Source: Deltaproteobacteria bacterium
Lineage (GTDB): Bacteria; Desulfobacterota; Binatia; Binatales; Binataceae
Direction: 5' to 3'
Assembly: GCA_021831785.1 (NCBI GenBank)
Contig: JAKBMB010000012.1
Span: 1 to 56,272, forward strand
DNA: 56,272 nt
Under the pieces are notes generated by a model. The model did no database searches and had not been told where the DNA came from. It worked only from the letters and a program-made list of their open reading frames with translations. This document shows positions 15,235 through 23,632 of this stretch, in pieces; the stretch's first letter is position 1, and each line of letters begins with the position of its first letter. Position numbers and translations under genes: made by a program.

Positions 15235-15930
15235 ATGCGAATTCTCATCATCTCGGATCTGCACGCGAATTTCGAGGCGCTTTGCGCGCTGCCGCGCGGC
15301 TATGACGAGCTTTGGGTGCTCGGCGATCTGGTGAATTACGGTCCCGACCCCGCGGCTACGATCGACTTCGTAAGGTCTCACGCCTCGCTCGTCGTTCGCG
15401 GCAACCATGATCATTCGGTGGCGTTCGGCGCCGACTGCGGATGTTCGCCGCGTTTCGCCGCGATGGCTGCGGCGACGCGTGACTACACGATGTCGGTGCT
15501 TTCGGCCGAAGACCGGCGGTTCCTGCGCAATCTACCGATCTCCGAACGCCGACAGGTCGGCGATTACACGTTCTTCTTGTGCCACGCGACGCCATCCAAT
15601 CCGCTATACGAATATCGCCCGCCGGACTCGCCGGCATGGCAACGCGAGGAAGAGGTTAGTCGAGGAGCGAACTACATTCTGGTCGGTCACACCCATGTGC
15701 CGTTTTCGCGCGCGTTCGGAGAGCACACGGTGGTCAACCCTGGAAGCCTCGGTCAGTCGAATGCGGGCGACCCGCAGGCACGCTATGCGGTCTGGGAGGA
15801 TGGCCGGATCGAACTGAGGGCCGTTGCATATCCGGTCGAAACCACGGTCATGAAGATTCTCTCGCTTGCGTTTCCTGACGAAATAAAGCGCGACCTGGCC
15901 GGCGTCCTGCGCGCCGGGAGAACGCCGTGA
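15235..15930 (+). CDS. metallophosphoesterase (calcineurin-like)
   Basis: This 231-residue protein has the dimetal phosphoesterase motifs in order: SDLHANFEAL (D-x-H, about 8-10), GDLVNYGPDP (GD, about 31-32), RGNHD (GNHD), a histidine in LCHATPSN and GHTH (GHxH). It resembles the YfcE/bacterial protein-phosphatase-like group, but the substrate cannot be read from the sequence. Its start lies 18 bp after the Cys/His gene, and its stop overlaps the next start by 4 bp, so these genes form an operon. Confidence 0.88.
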   Translation: MRILIISDLHANFEALCALPRGYDELWVLGDLVNYGPDPAATIDFVRSHASLVVRGNHDHSVAFGADCGCSPRFAAMAAATRDYTMSVLSAEDRRFLRNLPISERRQVGDYTFFLCHATPSNPLYEYRPPDSPAWQREEEVSRGANYILVGHTHVPFSRAFGEHTVVNPGSLGQSNAGDPQARYAVWEDGRIELRAVAYPVETTVMKILSLAFPDEIKRDLAGVLRAGRTP

Positions 15931-16970
15931 GTTTCCCCACGTCGAGCTTGGGTTCGATACCCCGCGTGGGTGGCGCCAAGGACGAGCGCGAGCTTGCCGA
16001 TCTGGCTCGCAAGCTCAGGTCGCTGCGCGACGGGGACTTGGCCGTCGTCGAGGCGGTTGCGGTCGGCGCCCCGGCGGCCGCGGTCTTGCGGGAAGTCCTG
16101 TTCGAGAGGGATACGGCCGGGATATTCGAGCCGCGCCGGCGCGCCGTCCAGGCGCTGGCCGCCCTCGGTGCTTACGACGTGCTGCGGGAGTTTGTCGCAT
16201 CCTGGGAAGCCGTCGCCGACCCGGTCCAACGGATGGGCGACGAAGCGGTGCTCGGCGTGGCGGCACGGGCGCTGGGCGCCGCGCGTGACGAAGAAGCTTT
16301 TCAGGTGCTTTTTGACGCCGTGCGAAGACATGCCGTGGCCGGCGTGATCGAAGCGCTCGGCGAGTATCGGCGCGTCGAGGTGATTCCGATTCTGGCCGAC
16401 GCTCTGGAGGACGACCTCAACCGCGCGGCGGCGCAGGACGGGCTGCGAAAGCTGGGTCAAGACGCCTTGCCCGCGGTGGTCGAGATCGCGTTGCGCGCCG
16501 TAATCGGCCCGGCGGGACGCGAAGCTTTCTCCGGGGTGCGACGTCGTCGAAGCGCCCTGGCGCTGCTGCTCGAGCTGGGCGTCAACGCCGATGCTTGGGA
16601 GAGGCTGCGCGGGTTGGTTGACGACGCGGACGACGAAGTGGCAGCCCTGGCATGCAGGATCGGCATGGCCGCGGCCGACGACGCCGGAAAACGCGTGTGC
16701 GCGCAAAGGCTGGTGAGGCTGCTGTCGCGCGCCGCCTGGTTCTCCTATTCGGAAATAGAGGACTGCTTGAGCGCAAATTTTACGTTTGCAAACGAAGCCG
16801 TCGACCGGGCGCTGCGCGACTCGCCTGACGACGGCGGCGATGATGCCGCACGATCGAGGTTAAAGCGATCGCTGCAAAAAATTAAGGTGAAGGTCTCGGC
16901 CACACGCGCGCAGGAACTCGCTCCCGATGCCTGGGGCGGCGCGGCGGGTGGCCGGAGACCGCCGACATAG
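15927..16970 (+). CDS. HEAT-repeat-like protein
   Basis: This 347-residue protein is rich in Ala, Leu and Arg, with repeated helical pairs such as RRRAVQALAALGAYDVLREF, VIEALGEYRRVEVIPILADA and DDEVAALACRIGMAAADDAG. These suit HEAT/ARM-type protein-binding scaffolds. I see no enzyme motif. The start overlaps the metallophosphoesterase stop (GTGAG context at 15927), indicating coupling. It is probably a partner of the adjacent phosphoesterase; this is inferred from context. Confidence 0.65.
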   Translation: MSFPTSSLGSIPRVGGAKDERELADLARKLRSLRDGDLAVVEAVAVGAPAAAVLREVLFERDTAGIFEPRRRAVQALAALGAYDVLREFVASWEAVADPVQRMGDEAVLGVAARALGAARDEEAFQVLFDAVRRHAVAGVIEALGEYRRVEVIPILADALEDDLNRAAAQDGLRKLGQDALPAVVEIALRAVIGPAGREAFSGVRRRRSALALLLELGVNADAWERLRGLVDDADDEVAALACRIGMAAADDAGKRVCAQRLVRLLSRAAWFSYSEIEDCLSANFTFANEAVDRALRDSPDDGGDDAARSRLKRSLQKIKVKVSATRAQELAPDAWGGAAGGRRPPT

Positions 16971-17038
16971 TCTCGACACAAGGTCTCGCCGGCGTGCCGT
17001 CATCGAAGACTTTTCGCGCTGCACGCGGGCGTGGTTCT

Positions 17039-17518
17039 ATGAAGTCATTCTGCGCAAATTGCTTTGCGATCATCGAGTACGGCGCTCCGGTCTGTCCATG
17101 CTGCCATGCGCCGCAGAACAGGGCGCCTGGCAACCTGCGAGATAAGCTAATTCGCGCGCTGAAACATCCGTTGGGCGAGGTCCGAAAGCGCGTCAGCTTG
17201 GTGCTCGGAGAAAAGCGCGTGACAGAGGCAACAAACGCGCTCGCCGAGGTCATCGAGCGCGACCCCGATCCCTACGTCACCGGCGAGGCGGTCGTAGCGC
17301 TGAGCAAGATGCTCAGCCCGGCGGCCTTGGCCGCGATCGAGCGCGCCGCCCTGCACGAGTCATTTCTCGTAAGAAAGCTTGCCGTCAGGGCGCTGATTGC
17401 TGCCGGCGGCGAATGGCGTCGCAAGGCAAATCAAATCGCGCGCGGCGGCAGGAACCTTGCCGTTCGGACTACCGCGAAAGACGGCCGACGCGACGGCTCG
17501 TCGTCACGCCGATCGTGA
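17039..17518 (+). CDS. zinc-ribbon plus HEAT-repeat protein
   Basis: The ATG at 17039 gives MKSFCANCFAII, followed by a CPCC pair: a four-cysteine zinc ribbon in the first 25 residues. Two or three HEAT-like helical pairs follow (KHPLGEVRKRVSLVLGEKRV, RDPDPYVTGEAVVALSKML). An ATG 45 bp upstream is possible but would add an Arg-rich stretch. It lies about 70 bp after the larger HEAT gene, and its stop overlaps the next GTG start (GTGA). Function unknown; probably a protein-interaction module of the same operon. Confidence 0.65.
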   Translation: MKSFCANCFAIIEYGAPVCPCCHAPQNRAPGNLRDKLIRALKHPLGEVRKRVSLVLGEKRVTEATNALAEVIERDPDPYVTGEAVVALSKMLSPAALAAIERAALHESFLVRKLAVRALIAAGGEWRRKANQIARGGRNLAVRTTAKDGRRDGSSSRRS

Positions 17519-17934
17519 ACTCCTCCCATATCAGAAGGCTATCCACGGTGATGCGCTCGCTCGAGGATGCGGTCCTCGAAATCGAGCACGCGCTTGAGCC
17601 TGCTCCTAAAGCCGCGCCGCGCCTGATGGCCGAATACGTCGACGACGTTCCCGCCGCGGCAAGATGCGCCATTCGGGCAAAGCTCGGGGAGATCCGCGAA
17701 GGCATTGGATGGGTTAACGATCGCTTTGGTCTGCGCAGGGAATCGATTTCAACGCGCAGGCGTCTATCCGCGCGTCTGTCGCTTCTCGCGGTTGAGCTGG
17801 CCGAATGCTCGGCACGGCGCTTGCGGGGCTTTGGCGAGGTGGCGAGCGATGAGCGCAATGCCCTCGACCAGATAATCTCGCGCTTGGAAGAAATGGTGAA
17901 CGATCTGAACCGACTCGTGCGCGGCGACGATTAG
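17515..17934 (+). CDS. small helical protein, function unknown
   Basis: I choose the GTG at 17515, whose bases overlap the preceding stop in a GTGA junction; an ATG at 17551 (MRSLEDAVLEIEH) is an alternative. The protein has about 139 residues and is largely helical, with heptad-like segments AIRAKLGEIREGIGWVNDRF and NALDQIISRLEEMVNDLNRL suggesting a coiled-coil oligomer. I recognise no family. It is the last gene of the same-strand run; the next gene (18128-18646) is convergent. Confidence 0.55.
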   Translation: MNSSHIRRLSTVMRSLEDAVLEIEHALEPAPKAAPRLMAEYVDDVPAAARCAIRAKLGEIREGIGWVNDRFGLRRESISTRRRLSARLSLLAVELAECSARRLRGFGEVASDERNALDQIISRLEEMVNDLNRLVRGDD

Positions 17935-18127
17935 GCCCGCCGGCAGCCGAGGACCCACTGCGCTCGAAGTCGGCGCAGAGGGTGTCGCTGCCTGCTCATC
18001 AATCGCGACGTTCGCAAATTCTCCGCGATTACCGACGGCGGGATAAGGTTGGCGCGCTATCCGCGCGCCGGCGTCGCGTTCTTATTACCGACACGGGAGA
18101 TCAGGCGCTCGCGCTAAGGCCGCAAGC

Positions 18128-18646
18128 TTAGGGCTTTTTCTCGTCGGTAAGCTTGACCCGGCCGATTTCTCTGACGCGGTTTTCCAGGGCGAAGCGATCC
18201 AGAACGTCAACCCGCAGGCTGGCGAAGATTTTGATCCGGTTCTCCAGCTCCCGGTAGATGCGAAGAAAAAACCTGCGCGTGGCTTCGTCGCTTCCGACAA
18301 AGGCAGCCGGGTCGGCCACGCCCCAATGCGCAGTGATCGGCTGCCCCGGCCATACCGGGCACACTTCACGCGCGGCCCGGTCGCAGACCGTTAAGACGAA
18401 ATCCAGCTTGGGACCGTCGGGACCGGCGAATTCCTCCCAGCTCTTGCTCCGCAAGCCCGAGGTCTCATAGCCGAGCTCCTTGAGCACCGACAACGCTATG
18501 AGATGAACCTCGCCCTTCGGATGGCTTCCGGCGCTGAAGCTCTTGAATTTTCCTTTTCCCCAGCGGCTGAGCGCGCACTCGGCCATGATGCTGCGAGCGG
18601 AGTTGCCGGTGCATAAAAAGAGAACATTGAATTCGCGATTCGCCAT
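18128..18646 (-). CDS. arsC: arsenate reductase / low-molecular-weight phosphatase family (ArsC-like)
   Basis: This 172-residue protein starts NVLFLCTGNSARSIMAE, the CX5R phosphatase loop of the thioredoxin-type ArsC/LMW-PTP family. LDFVLTVCDRAAREVCPVWP follows, carrying two cysteines typical of thioredoxin-coupled arsenate reductases, then HWGVADPAAF. A C-terminal region of about 40 residues beyond the usual domain is charged. No arsR, arsB or acr3 gene is nearby, so a role in arsenic resistance is likely from the family but unsupported by context. Confidence 0.85.
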   Translation of the reverse strand: MANREFNVLFLCTGNSARSIMAECALSRWGKGKFKSFSAGSHPKGEVHLIALSVLKELGYETSGLRSKSWEEFAGPDGPKLDFVLTVCDRAAREVCPVWPGQPITAHWGVADPAAFVGSDEATRRFFLRIYRELENRIKIFASLRVDVLDRFALENRVREIGRVKLTDEKKP

Positions 18647-19094
18647 CGCGCGTCTCCCTATTTTTTGACCGCCTCGGCGGCCGCTCGGTCTGCCGTCGCC
18701 GAAGCCGCGAGCGATTCGGCGGGCGCGCGGGCGCCCGGCTCGTGGAGCTCCAAGCCGGCGCGCGCCGCGCGGCTTTTACGCAAGCAGGTGAAAGAAGACA
18801 TCAGAGCGCGCCGGTCAGGCCGTCGATAGCAGCGGCCGATTCGCTCGCAACTTCTTTATAATTCCAGATTTATAGAACTATCATCAGGGCAGGCCCCGGT
18901 AAAGCGCCTCGAAGCCGGCCGCGCGCCGCGTTGCTTGACCTACCCCACGGGCTCGCCCGCTGAACCCGCGGCGGGGGAGCGCCGCGGCTGCGGCGCAGGC
19001 GAATCAGCGGCGCGCCATTTTGCACAAGGGCGTCGGGGCCCGCGTATGGGTCCTTCGGCATGGCGCCCGCGCCGGGTTTGCCGGTGGAACCGAG
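18647..19094. other. intergenic region, weak small ORF only
   Basis: A 47-codon minus-strand frame starting MSSFTCLRK at about 18801 and ending at the TAG near 18660 lies just upstream of the arsC-like gene. A 63-codon frame lies at 18870-19061. Neither resembles a known protein, and both have Ala/Arg-rich composition expected of random high-GC DNA. An AT-rich patch (18850-18895) could hold the promoter for the arsC-like gene. I call no gene here. Confidence 0.4.
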
Positions 19095-20420
19095 CTAATT
19101 GTTTTGCAGCGCGGGTTTGGCCAGGTCTCCCAGTTGCTCGGGGCTGGGCGTGTACGTGACCATCAAGCGCGCCGGTCCTTCGAGAGGAATAACCGCATAG
19201 TTCGCGACCGGTCCCGTGCGCACCGTTACGGTGGTCATTTCACCGGCCGTCTCAACGTCGCAGTCCTTGAAGATCGAGCGGTTAAAGACGATATGGCTTT
19301 GCAGCTTGGGGTCCGGCTGCGCCTTGCGCAAGCGCACGGTGAGCTCCGAGGAGTCGGGGCTCTTTTCGAACCTCTTGTCGTACTCGACCGGGCCGGTCAG
19401 GTCGAACACCACCGAGAGCGGGGGGTTAGAAGACGCCAGGCGTATGCCGCGTAAAGTGACAGGCCCTGGGGGCACGGCGGCCGGCTTTTGCGCGGCGGGC
19501 TGCGCGGTGTTTGCCTTCGCCATCGCGCTTGTCGCGGCCGCGGCCTGAGAAGCGCCGGCTGTCTGAGCCGCTCGGCCGCTAGCGCCGGCGAGGATTTGCG
19601 GCTCGGGGTCCGGCGCCATAGCCGGGAACCCGGTTTCGGTCAGCACCAAGGCCAGTGAGTCCTCGTCGTTGTCGATCGGCTGTCTAAGGCTTTTGACTTC
19701 GCTCGCGGCGCGCTTGGCGTAAAAACTATTCGGATAGTGCCATTTGAAGGCGGCGAAGGCTTGTGCGGCCGAGTACTTCTTGCCCTCGCGTTCGAGGGTC
19801 TCGCCGAGCTCGAACAGGGTTTCAGGCGCTACCGGGGTATCGGGAAATTTCTGCAAAAGCTCGGCGTACCTCGATTCGGCAGCGCGGAAGTTACCCCGCC
19901 GGTAATAGTACTCGCCGATATATTTAATGTTGCGCGCAAAAACCTCACGCAGCACCTGGATCCGCTCGTGAGCCAACTCGGCGAAGGGGCTCTCGGGAAA
20001 ACGCCTCTCCAGCATCTCGAACTGGACCAAGGCGTTCGCGGTGGCGCGCTGGTCCTGATCCGGGCGGCCAACCTGATCCTCGTAGCACATCGCCAGATAA
20101 TACTGGGCCAGCGCGACCTCCGAGCTGGTCGGGTGCATCCGCTCGAAATCCTCCAGCTCCGTGCCGGCCTCGACGTAGTCCTTAAGCTGGTAGTTGGCGA
20201 GCGCGATTTTCAGTTCAGCCTCCTCCGTGTACCGGCTAAACGGGTACTCCTCGAGCAGATGTTGATAGGCCTTTTTGGCCTCGTCGTAATCCCCGGTTTC
20301 GTAAAAATAGTTGCCTTGCGCGTAATATTCCTGACTCTCGAGCAGCTCGCGTTTCTTCGTGCCGCAGCCGTACGCTGCCAGCCAGAGGCAGATTAATGTG
20401 AGAAACAGCGCGCGTTTCAT
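19095..20420 (-). CDS. BamD-like TPR lipoprotein with C-terminal AMIN-type domain
   Basis: The ATG at 20420 gives MKRALFLTLICLWLAAYGC, a lipoprotein signal with the lipobox cysteine at about 19. Residues 25-240 match BamD/ComL: TPR pairs such as AQGNYFYETGDYDEAKKAYQ, EEYPFSRYTEEAELKIALAN and ALAQYYLAMCYEDQVGRPDQ. An Ala/Gln/Pro-rich linker (about 270-330) leads to a beta-rich AMIN-like domain (GIRLASSNPPLSVVFDLTGP near 330-350). BamD belongs to the outer-membrane beta-barrel assembly machine; AMIN domains bind periplasmic or cell-wall partners. The fusion is unusual. The upstream ATG at 20474 would add residues ahead of the signal peptide and is rejected. Confidence 0.8.
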   Translation of the reverse strand: MKRALFLTLICLWLAAYGCGTKKRELLESQEYYAQGNYFYETGDYDEAKKAYQHLLEEYPFSRYTEEAELKIALANYQLKDYVEAGTELEDFERMHPTSSEVALAQYYLAMCYEDQVGRPDQDQRATANALVQFEMLERRFPESPFAELAHERIQVLREVFARNIKYIGEYYYRRGNFRAAESRYAELLQKFPDTPVAPETLFELGETLEREGKKYSAAQAFAAFKWHYPNSFYAKRAASEVKSLRQPIDNDEDSLALVLTETGFPAMAPDPEPQILAGASGRAAQTAGASQAAAATSAMAKANTAQPAAQKPAAVPPGPVTLRGIRLASSNPPLSVVFDLTGPVEYDKRFEKSPDSSELTVRLRKAQPDPKLQSHIVFNRSIFKDCDVETAGEMTTVTVRTGPVANYAVIPLEGPARLMVTYTPSPEQLGDLAKPALQNN

Positions 20421-20703
20421 GGGGTCGTTAGCGGCCGTCGCAGTGGGATAAGAGTTTCCATAAGTTATAAACATATCGCGCTTCGATGCAAGTCATAATG
20501 TCGTCAGCTACCTCGGCGCGAGTACCTTAATTCATCTCTCGGACCTTCTCGACGGAGTCCTTATCACGTCCGCCGTGCGTGGCTTGCGGCCCGCCACGGC
20601 CTTGCTCTACCGGCGGCCGACTGCGCGCGCATCAGCAGCCGGCGCTCAAGCAGTTTCAAGACCGGTGTCTTGCTGCGCGCGCCTGGCGACGGCAAGCCGG
20701 CAC

Positions 20704-21387
20704 CTAGGGCCCATGCGACGGTCGGCGCGCCGCCGACGGCCTGCGAAAAGCGCGGGCGAACAGCGGGCGGCCCTGGGCCGCGTACTTGCGCCCAAACCCG
20801 GCAGCTACAATCCCGGGCACCTGTTCCGATTCGGCGACGAAGCCGCCCAGCTCGAGCGCGCTGAATATGTGCTCGGCCCACGGCTTTACGTCGCTTGCCA
20901 CATAGACCACACCGCGCTCAACCAAGGTCCGGGCCAGCCCGGCCACAAAGTGGGGTGAAAACAGCCGATGTTTGGCATGGCGGGCTTTCGGCCACGGATC
21001 GGGATAGTAAACGTGGTACACGCTAACCGTGCTCTCGGGCAAAAGAAATCCCACCAAGCTCCTCGCATCGGCTTGCAGCACCCGGATATTGGGCAAGCCG
21101 CTGCGGCCGGCGCGCGCCGCCAGCACTCTGACTACCGAAAGAGGCAGCTCCACGGCGAGAAAATCGCGCGTGGCAAAAGACCGCGCGCGCTCGAGGATAA
21201 ACGCTCCCTTGCCGGCGCCGATTTCGACCTCGAGCGGCGCGTATCGCCCGAACCATTCCCGCGGCGCAGCGCGAAAGACGCCGCGGCTGTCCTCCTGGCC
21301 CACCATCACGTGGCGCGCCGCGATTCGGCTCTCGGGGTCGCTCCAAAGTCGAGTCGCCTTGCGCATCCGCCCCATGATCGGGCCCAT
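20704..21387 (-). CDS. trmB: tRNA (guanine-N7-)-methyltransferase
   Basis: This 227-residue SAM-dependent methyltransferase has the SAM loop LEVEIGAGKGAFILERA, DFLAVELPLS and the TrmB signature YYPDPWPKARHAKHRLFSPH. TrmB makes m7G46 in the tRNA variable loop. C-terminal residues (GRKYAAQGRPLFARAF) fit the family. The start at 21387 gives MGPIMGRMRK; an internal Met at the fifth or eighth codon is possible. It is divergent from the LON-domain gene and about 280 bp from the BamD-like gene on the same strand. Confidence 0.9.
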   Translation of the reverse strand: MGPIMGRMRKATRLWSDPESRIAARHVMVGQEDSRGVFRAAPREWFGRYAPLEVEIGAGKGAFILERARSFATRDFLAVELPLSVVRVLAARAGRSGLPNIRVLQADARSLVGFLLPESTVSVYHVYYPDPWPKARHAKHRLFSPHFVAGLARTLVERGVVYVASDVKPWAEHIFSALELGGFVAESEQVPGIVAAGFGRKYAAQGRPLFARAFRRPSAARRPSHGP

Positions 21388-21554
21388 TCGCGCCGGTTTT
21401 TCGCCGGCCGCAGTCGGTCCTCACGCGACCTCGCCGGCGCCGTCGGCGCGAAACTCTTCGCGCGAGGCCGCGGCTTGGTCTACGATGAAGTCACACTTTG
21501 TTCTAGGATAAGGTTCTGGGCTACGCAGTCCAGTAGCTCCGCTTAACCAAGGCG

Positions 21555-22205
21555 ATGATTAGTCTGCCGTCGGTCATACCGCTGTTCCCGCTGCCCAACT
21601 TGGTTTTGTTTCCCGGTGTAGTCGTACCGCTTCACATTTTCGAGCAGCGTTACCGGGCGATGATCGCTGATGTTCGTCGTACCGATAGCATAATCGGGAT
21701 GACTTTGCTCAAGGGCAACTGGCAGGCGGACTATTACGCCTATCCGGAGATTTATTCAATCGGGTGCGCGGGCCGCATCGTTAAGCTCGACGAACTGTCC
21801 GACGGGCGCTTCAACTTGCTCCTGCAAGGCATCGCCGAGTTCCGCGTTGCGCAGGAGATTCGCGAGCGCGCCTACCGCCGGGCGCGGGTAGAGTGGTGCG
21901 CGTCGGCCCGCCAGGGTGCTGACTCCGGCGAGGTCGAGAGCGCCGAAATCCGCCGGCTGCTGGTCGAGCTGATGGGCGATGAGGGGGAGCAAATCCTTAA
22001 CGGCGTGCTTGAGCTTAAGCTCTCGAGCTGGCAAATCGTGAATTTTTTGTGTTTCCATCTGGAGTTCGATCCGCTCGAGAAACAGGCCTTGCTCGAAGCC
22101 CTGGATCAGCGGGCGCCTTATCTTGAAGACCTGCTCATCTTTAAGCTTCAAGAACGCAAGAGCGGCACCGGTGGACAAAACGGCGGCTCGACTCTCGCGC
22201 AATGA
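21555..22205 (+). CDS. LON substrate-binding-domain protein
   Basis: This 216-residue stand-alone LON N-terminal (PUA-like) domain starts IPLFPLPNLVLFPGVVVPLH, with IFEQRYRAMI after it and the later IGCAGRIVKLDELSDGRFNL typical of the family. A helical part from about 120 onward ends before the AAA+ and protease domains of true Lon, which are absent. Such proteins are common and poorly understood, with proposed roles in protein quality control. It stands alone, followed by a 600-bp spacer. Confidence 0.88.
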   Translation: MISLPSVIPLFPLPNLVLFPGVVVPLHIFEQRYRAMIADVRRTDSIIGMTLLKGNWQADYYAYPEIYSIGCAGRIVKLDELSDGRFNLLLQGIAEFRVAQEIRERAYRRARVEWCASARQGADSGEVESAEIRRLLVELMGDEGEQILNGVLELKLSSWQIVNFLCFHLEFDPLEKQALLEALDQRAPYLEDLLIFKLQERKSGTGGQNGGSTLAQ

Positions 22206-22815
22206 CTCTTAACCCGGATTTCCGTTTTCTAGGTGAACTACCAATTTGATACAACGCCAGAAAAGCCCTGATGGATGCTGGTTTGGATGCGAATGCGGCG
22301 GTGCGGAGGAGAGCAGGCGGTGGGTGAGTCGCAAGAATGGCCCTTTCAGCTCTCGTTCAACAGCTCCCTGCGGGTCGAGTTCCAGGGCGCGCGAGCTGGG
22401 TGAGCGTGATCCTCTATAATCTCGGCGACCCTTCGGCTCCCCTTGGGGGCGCCGCTTGGTGCGGCGGCTCTTCGGTAGCATACTGCGCAGGATCGCGATG
22501 CTGCCGTCGCCAGCCGGGCAGGACGAGCGCAGAGCGGGGCAAGGTTTCGATGACGACGCTGGGGCGGCAGGAGAAGTGTCTGGGGAAGCGCTCGGAAAAA
22601 GGGTCATTTCCGGGCGGCGCGTGCCCGCCGGATGCGAAACCGCCCCCTCCCGGCGCCGCTGAAAACACCGCAGACCAAAATCGGCTAAACCCCTCGCCGA
22701 GGACGACCGCTTGTCCTATACGCTCGGTTGGAATCGGAGAACCAAAACAGGAATCCCGGATACATATGACGAGGTCGGGTGCGCGCGGCGCAGGACGCGA
22801 GCGTGAAAGTTGAAG
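22206..22815. other. gene-free spacer with GC-rich inverted repeats
   Basis: Frames on both strands are Arg/Pro/Ser-rich and match nothing I recognise. A GC-rich stretch (GACCCTTCGGCTCCCCTTGG near 22428 with facing GCCGCTTGGTGCGGCGGC) can fold into hairpins and resembles dispersed intergenic repeat elements. I see no gene. Confidence 0.4.
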
Positions 22816-23520
22816 ATGAAAAAATTTTCAATTGTTACTTTGTTGATCGGCGGTGGGTTCGCCTTGACGGTGGCGGCTGGCGGCCCGGCATACGCCCAGA
22901 CGGCCGCGACCGATTCAACCTCGTCCAAGTTTATAATCTGCTCCGGTCAAACTTACGCGCTTTGCGCCGTCGCCAGTTGTTTCGTGATGGACGGCCTCGC
23001 ATACTGCGAGTGCGATGTGAAGTCAGGCGATAGCATCAGCTTGTCCGACTCGTTCGACAAGGGCGACAATGTCTGCTCGGTAAATGCCGAAGGTGCGGAC
23101 AACGGGTTCATGGTGAGCACCTTCAGCGTACCCGACTCGGTCGTCGCGCCGACCGGAAACCAGGCCCTCTACACCTGTCCGGCCAGGACTTCCAACGGCG
23201 CTTACGCGCAGTGCGACGGCGGTTTGTGCTTCACCAGCACCGAGGGAAAATCGTTTCCAGGTTTCAGCGCGCCCCTGAATGACGGCCAGATCATCTGCTC
23301 TTGTCCGATTGCCGTGGCCGACCCGGCCACGGCGCGGATTGGCTACCAAATCGCCGGTCCCTACCCCTGCCAAAAGTCTTTCTTCAAAAACTGCAACCGC
23401 GCCACCGCTAACAAGAAGACCGGCTCGCAGATCTATGTCGGCGCGCCGACGGGCACGGCGCGCCTCCTGACACGCTTGCTATACGGAAGCGTTCCGACGT
23501 TGAACCAGTGTTTTCCGTAG
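22816..23520 (+). CDS. cysteine-rich exported protein, function unknown
   Basis: The ATG at 22816 follows a TTG two codons earlier. The first 26 residues (MKKFSIVTLLIGGGFALTVA, then AGGPAYA) form a signal peptide with cleavage likely after AYA-Q. The mature protein of about 208 residues contains 14 cysteines, an even number compatible with seven disulfides in the periplasm or outside the cell. Segments such as FIICSGQTYALCAVASC and GQIICSCPIAVADP look internally related. I recognise no family. An isolated gene with low-GC start and a long upstream spacer. Confidence 0.65.
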   Translation: MKKFSIVTLLIGGGFALTVAAGGPAYAQTAATDSTSSKFIICSGQTYALCAVASCFVMDGLAYCECDVKSGDSISLSDSFDKGDNVCSVNAEGADNGFMVSTFSVPDSVVAPTGNQALYTCPARTSNGAYAQCDGGLCFTSTEGKSFPGFSAPLNDGQIICSCPIAVADPATARIGYQIAGPYPCQKSFFKNCNRATANKKTGSQIYVGAPTGTARLLTRLLYGSVPTLNQCFP

Positions 23521-23632
23521 CATCGCAGGCGCCAATGCTCGGGCGCGGGGCGCTTGAGCCGGGGCCAAAGCTCGCGCCGGCGGGCCGCTCTTGGTTGCCG
23601 CGGCTTGCCCTGGTGGGCTAATTTGCGGGTGT

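Noticed and set aside
22209-22607. 132-codon minus-strand frame after the LON-domain gene
   Set aside because: Low-complexity Arg/Pro/Ser-rich translation over a GC-rich inverted-repeat region.
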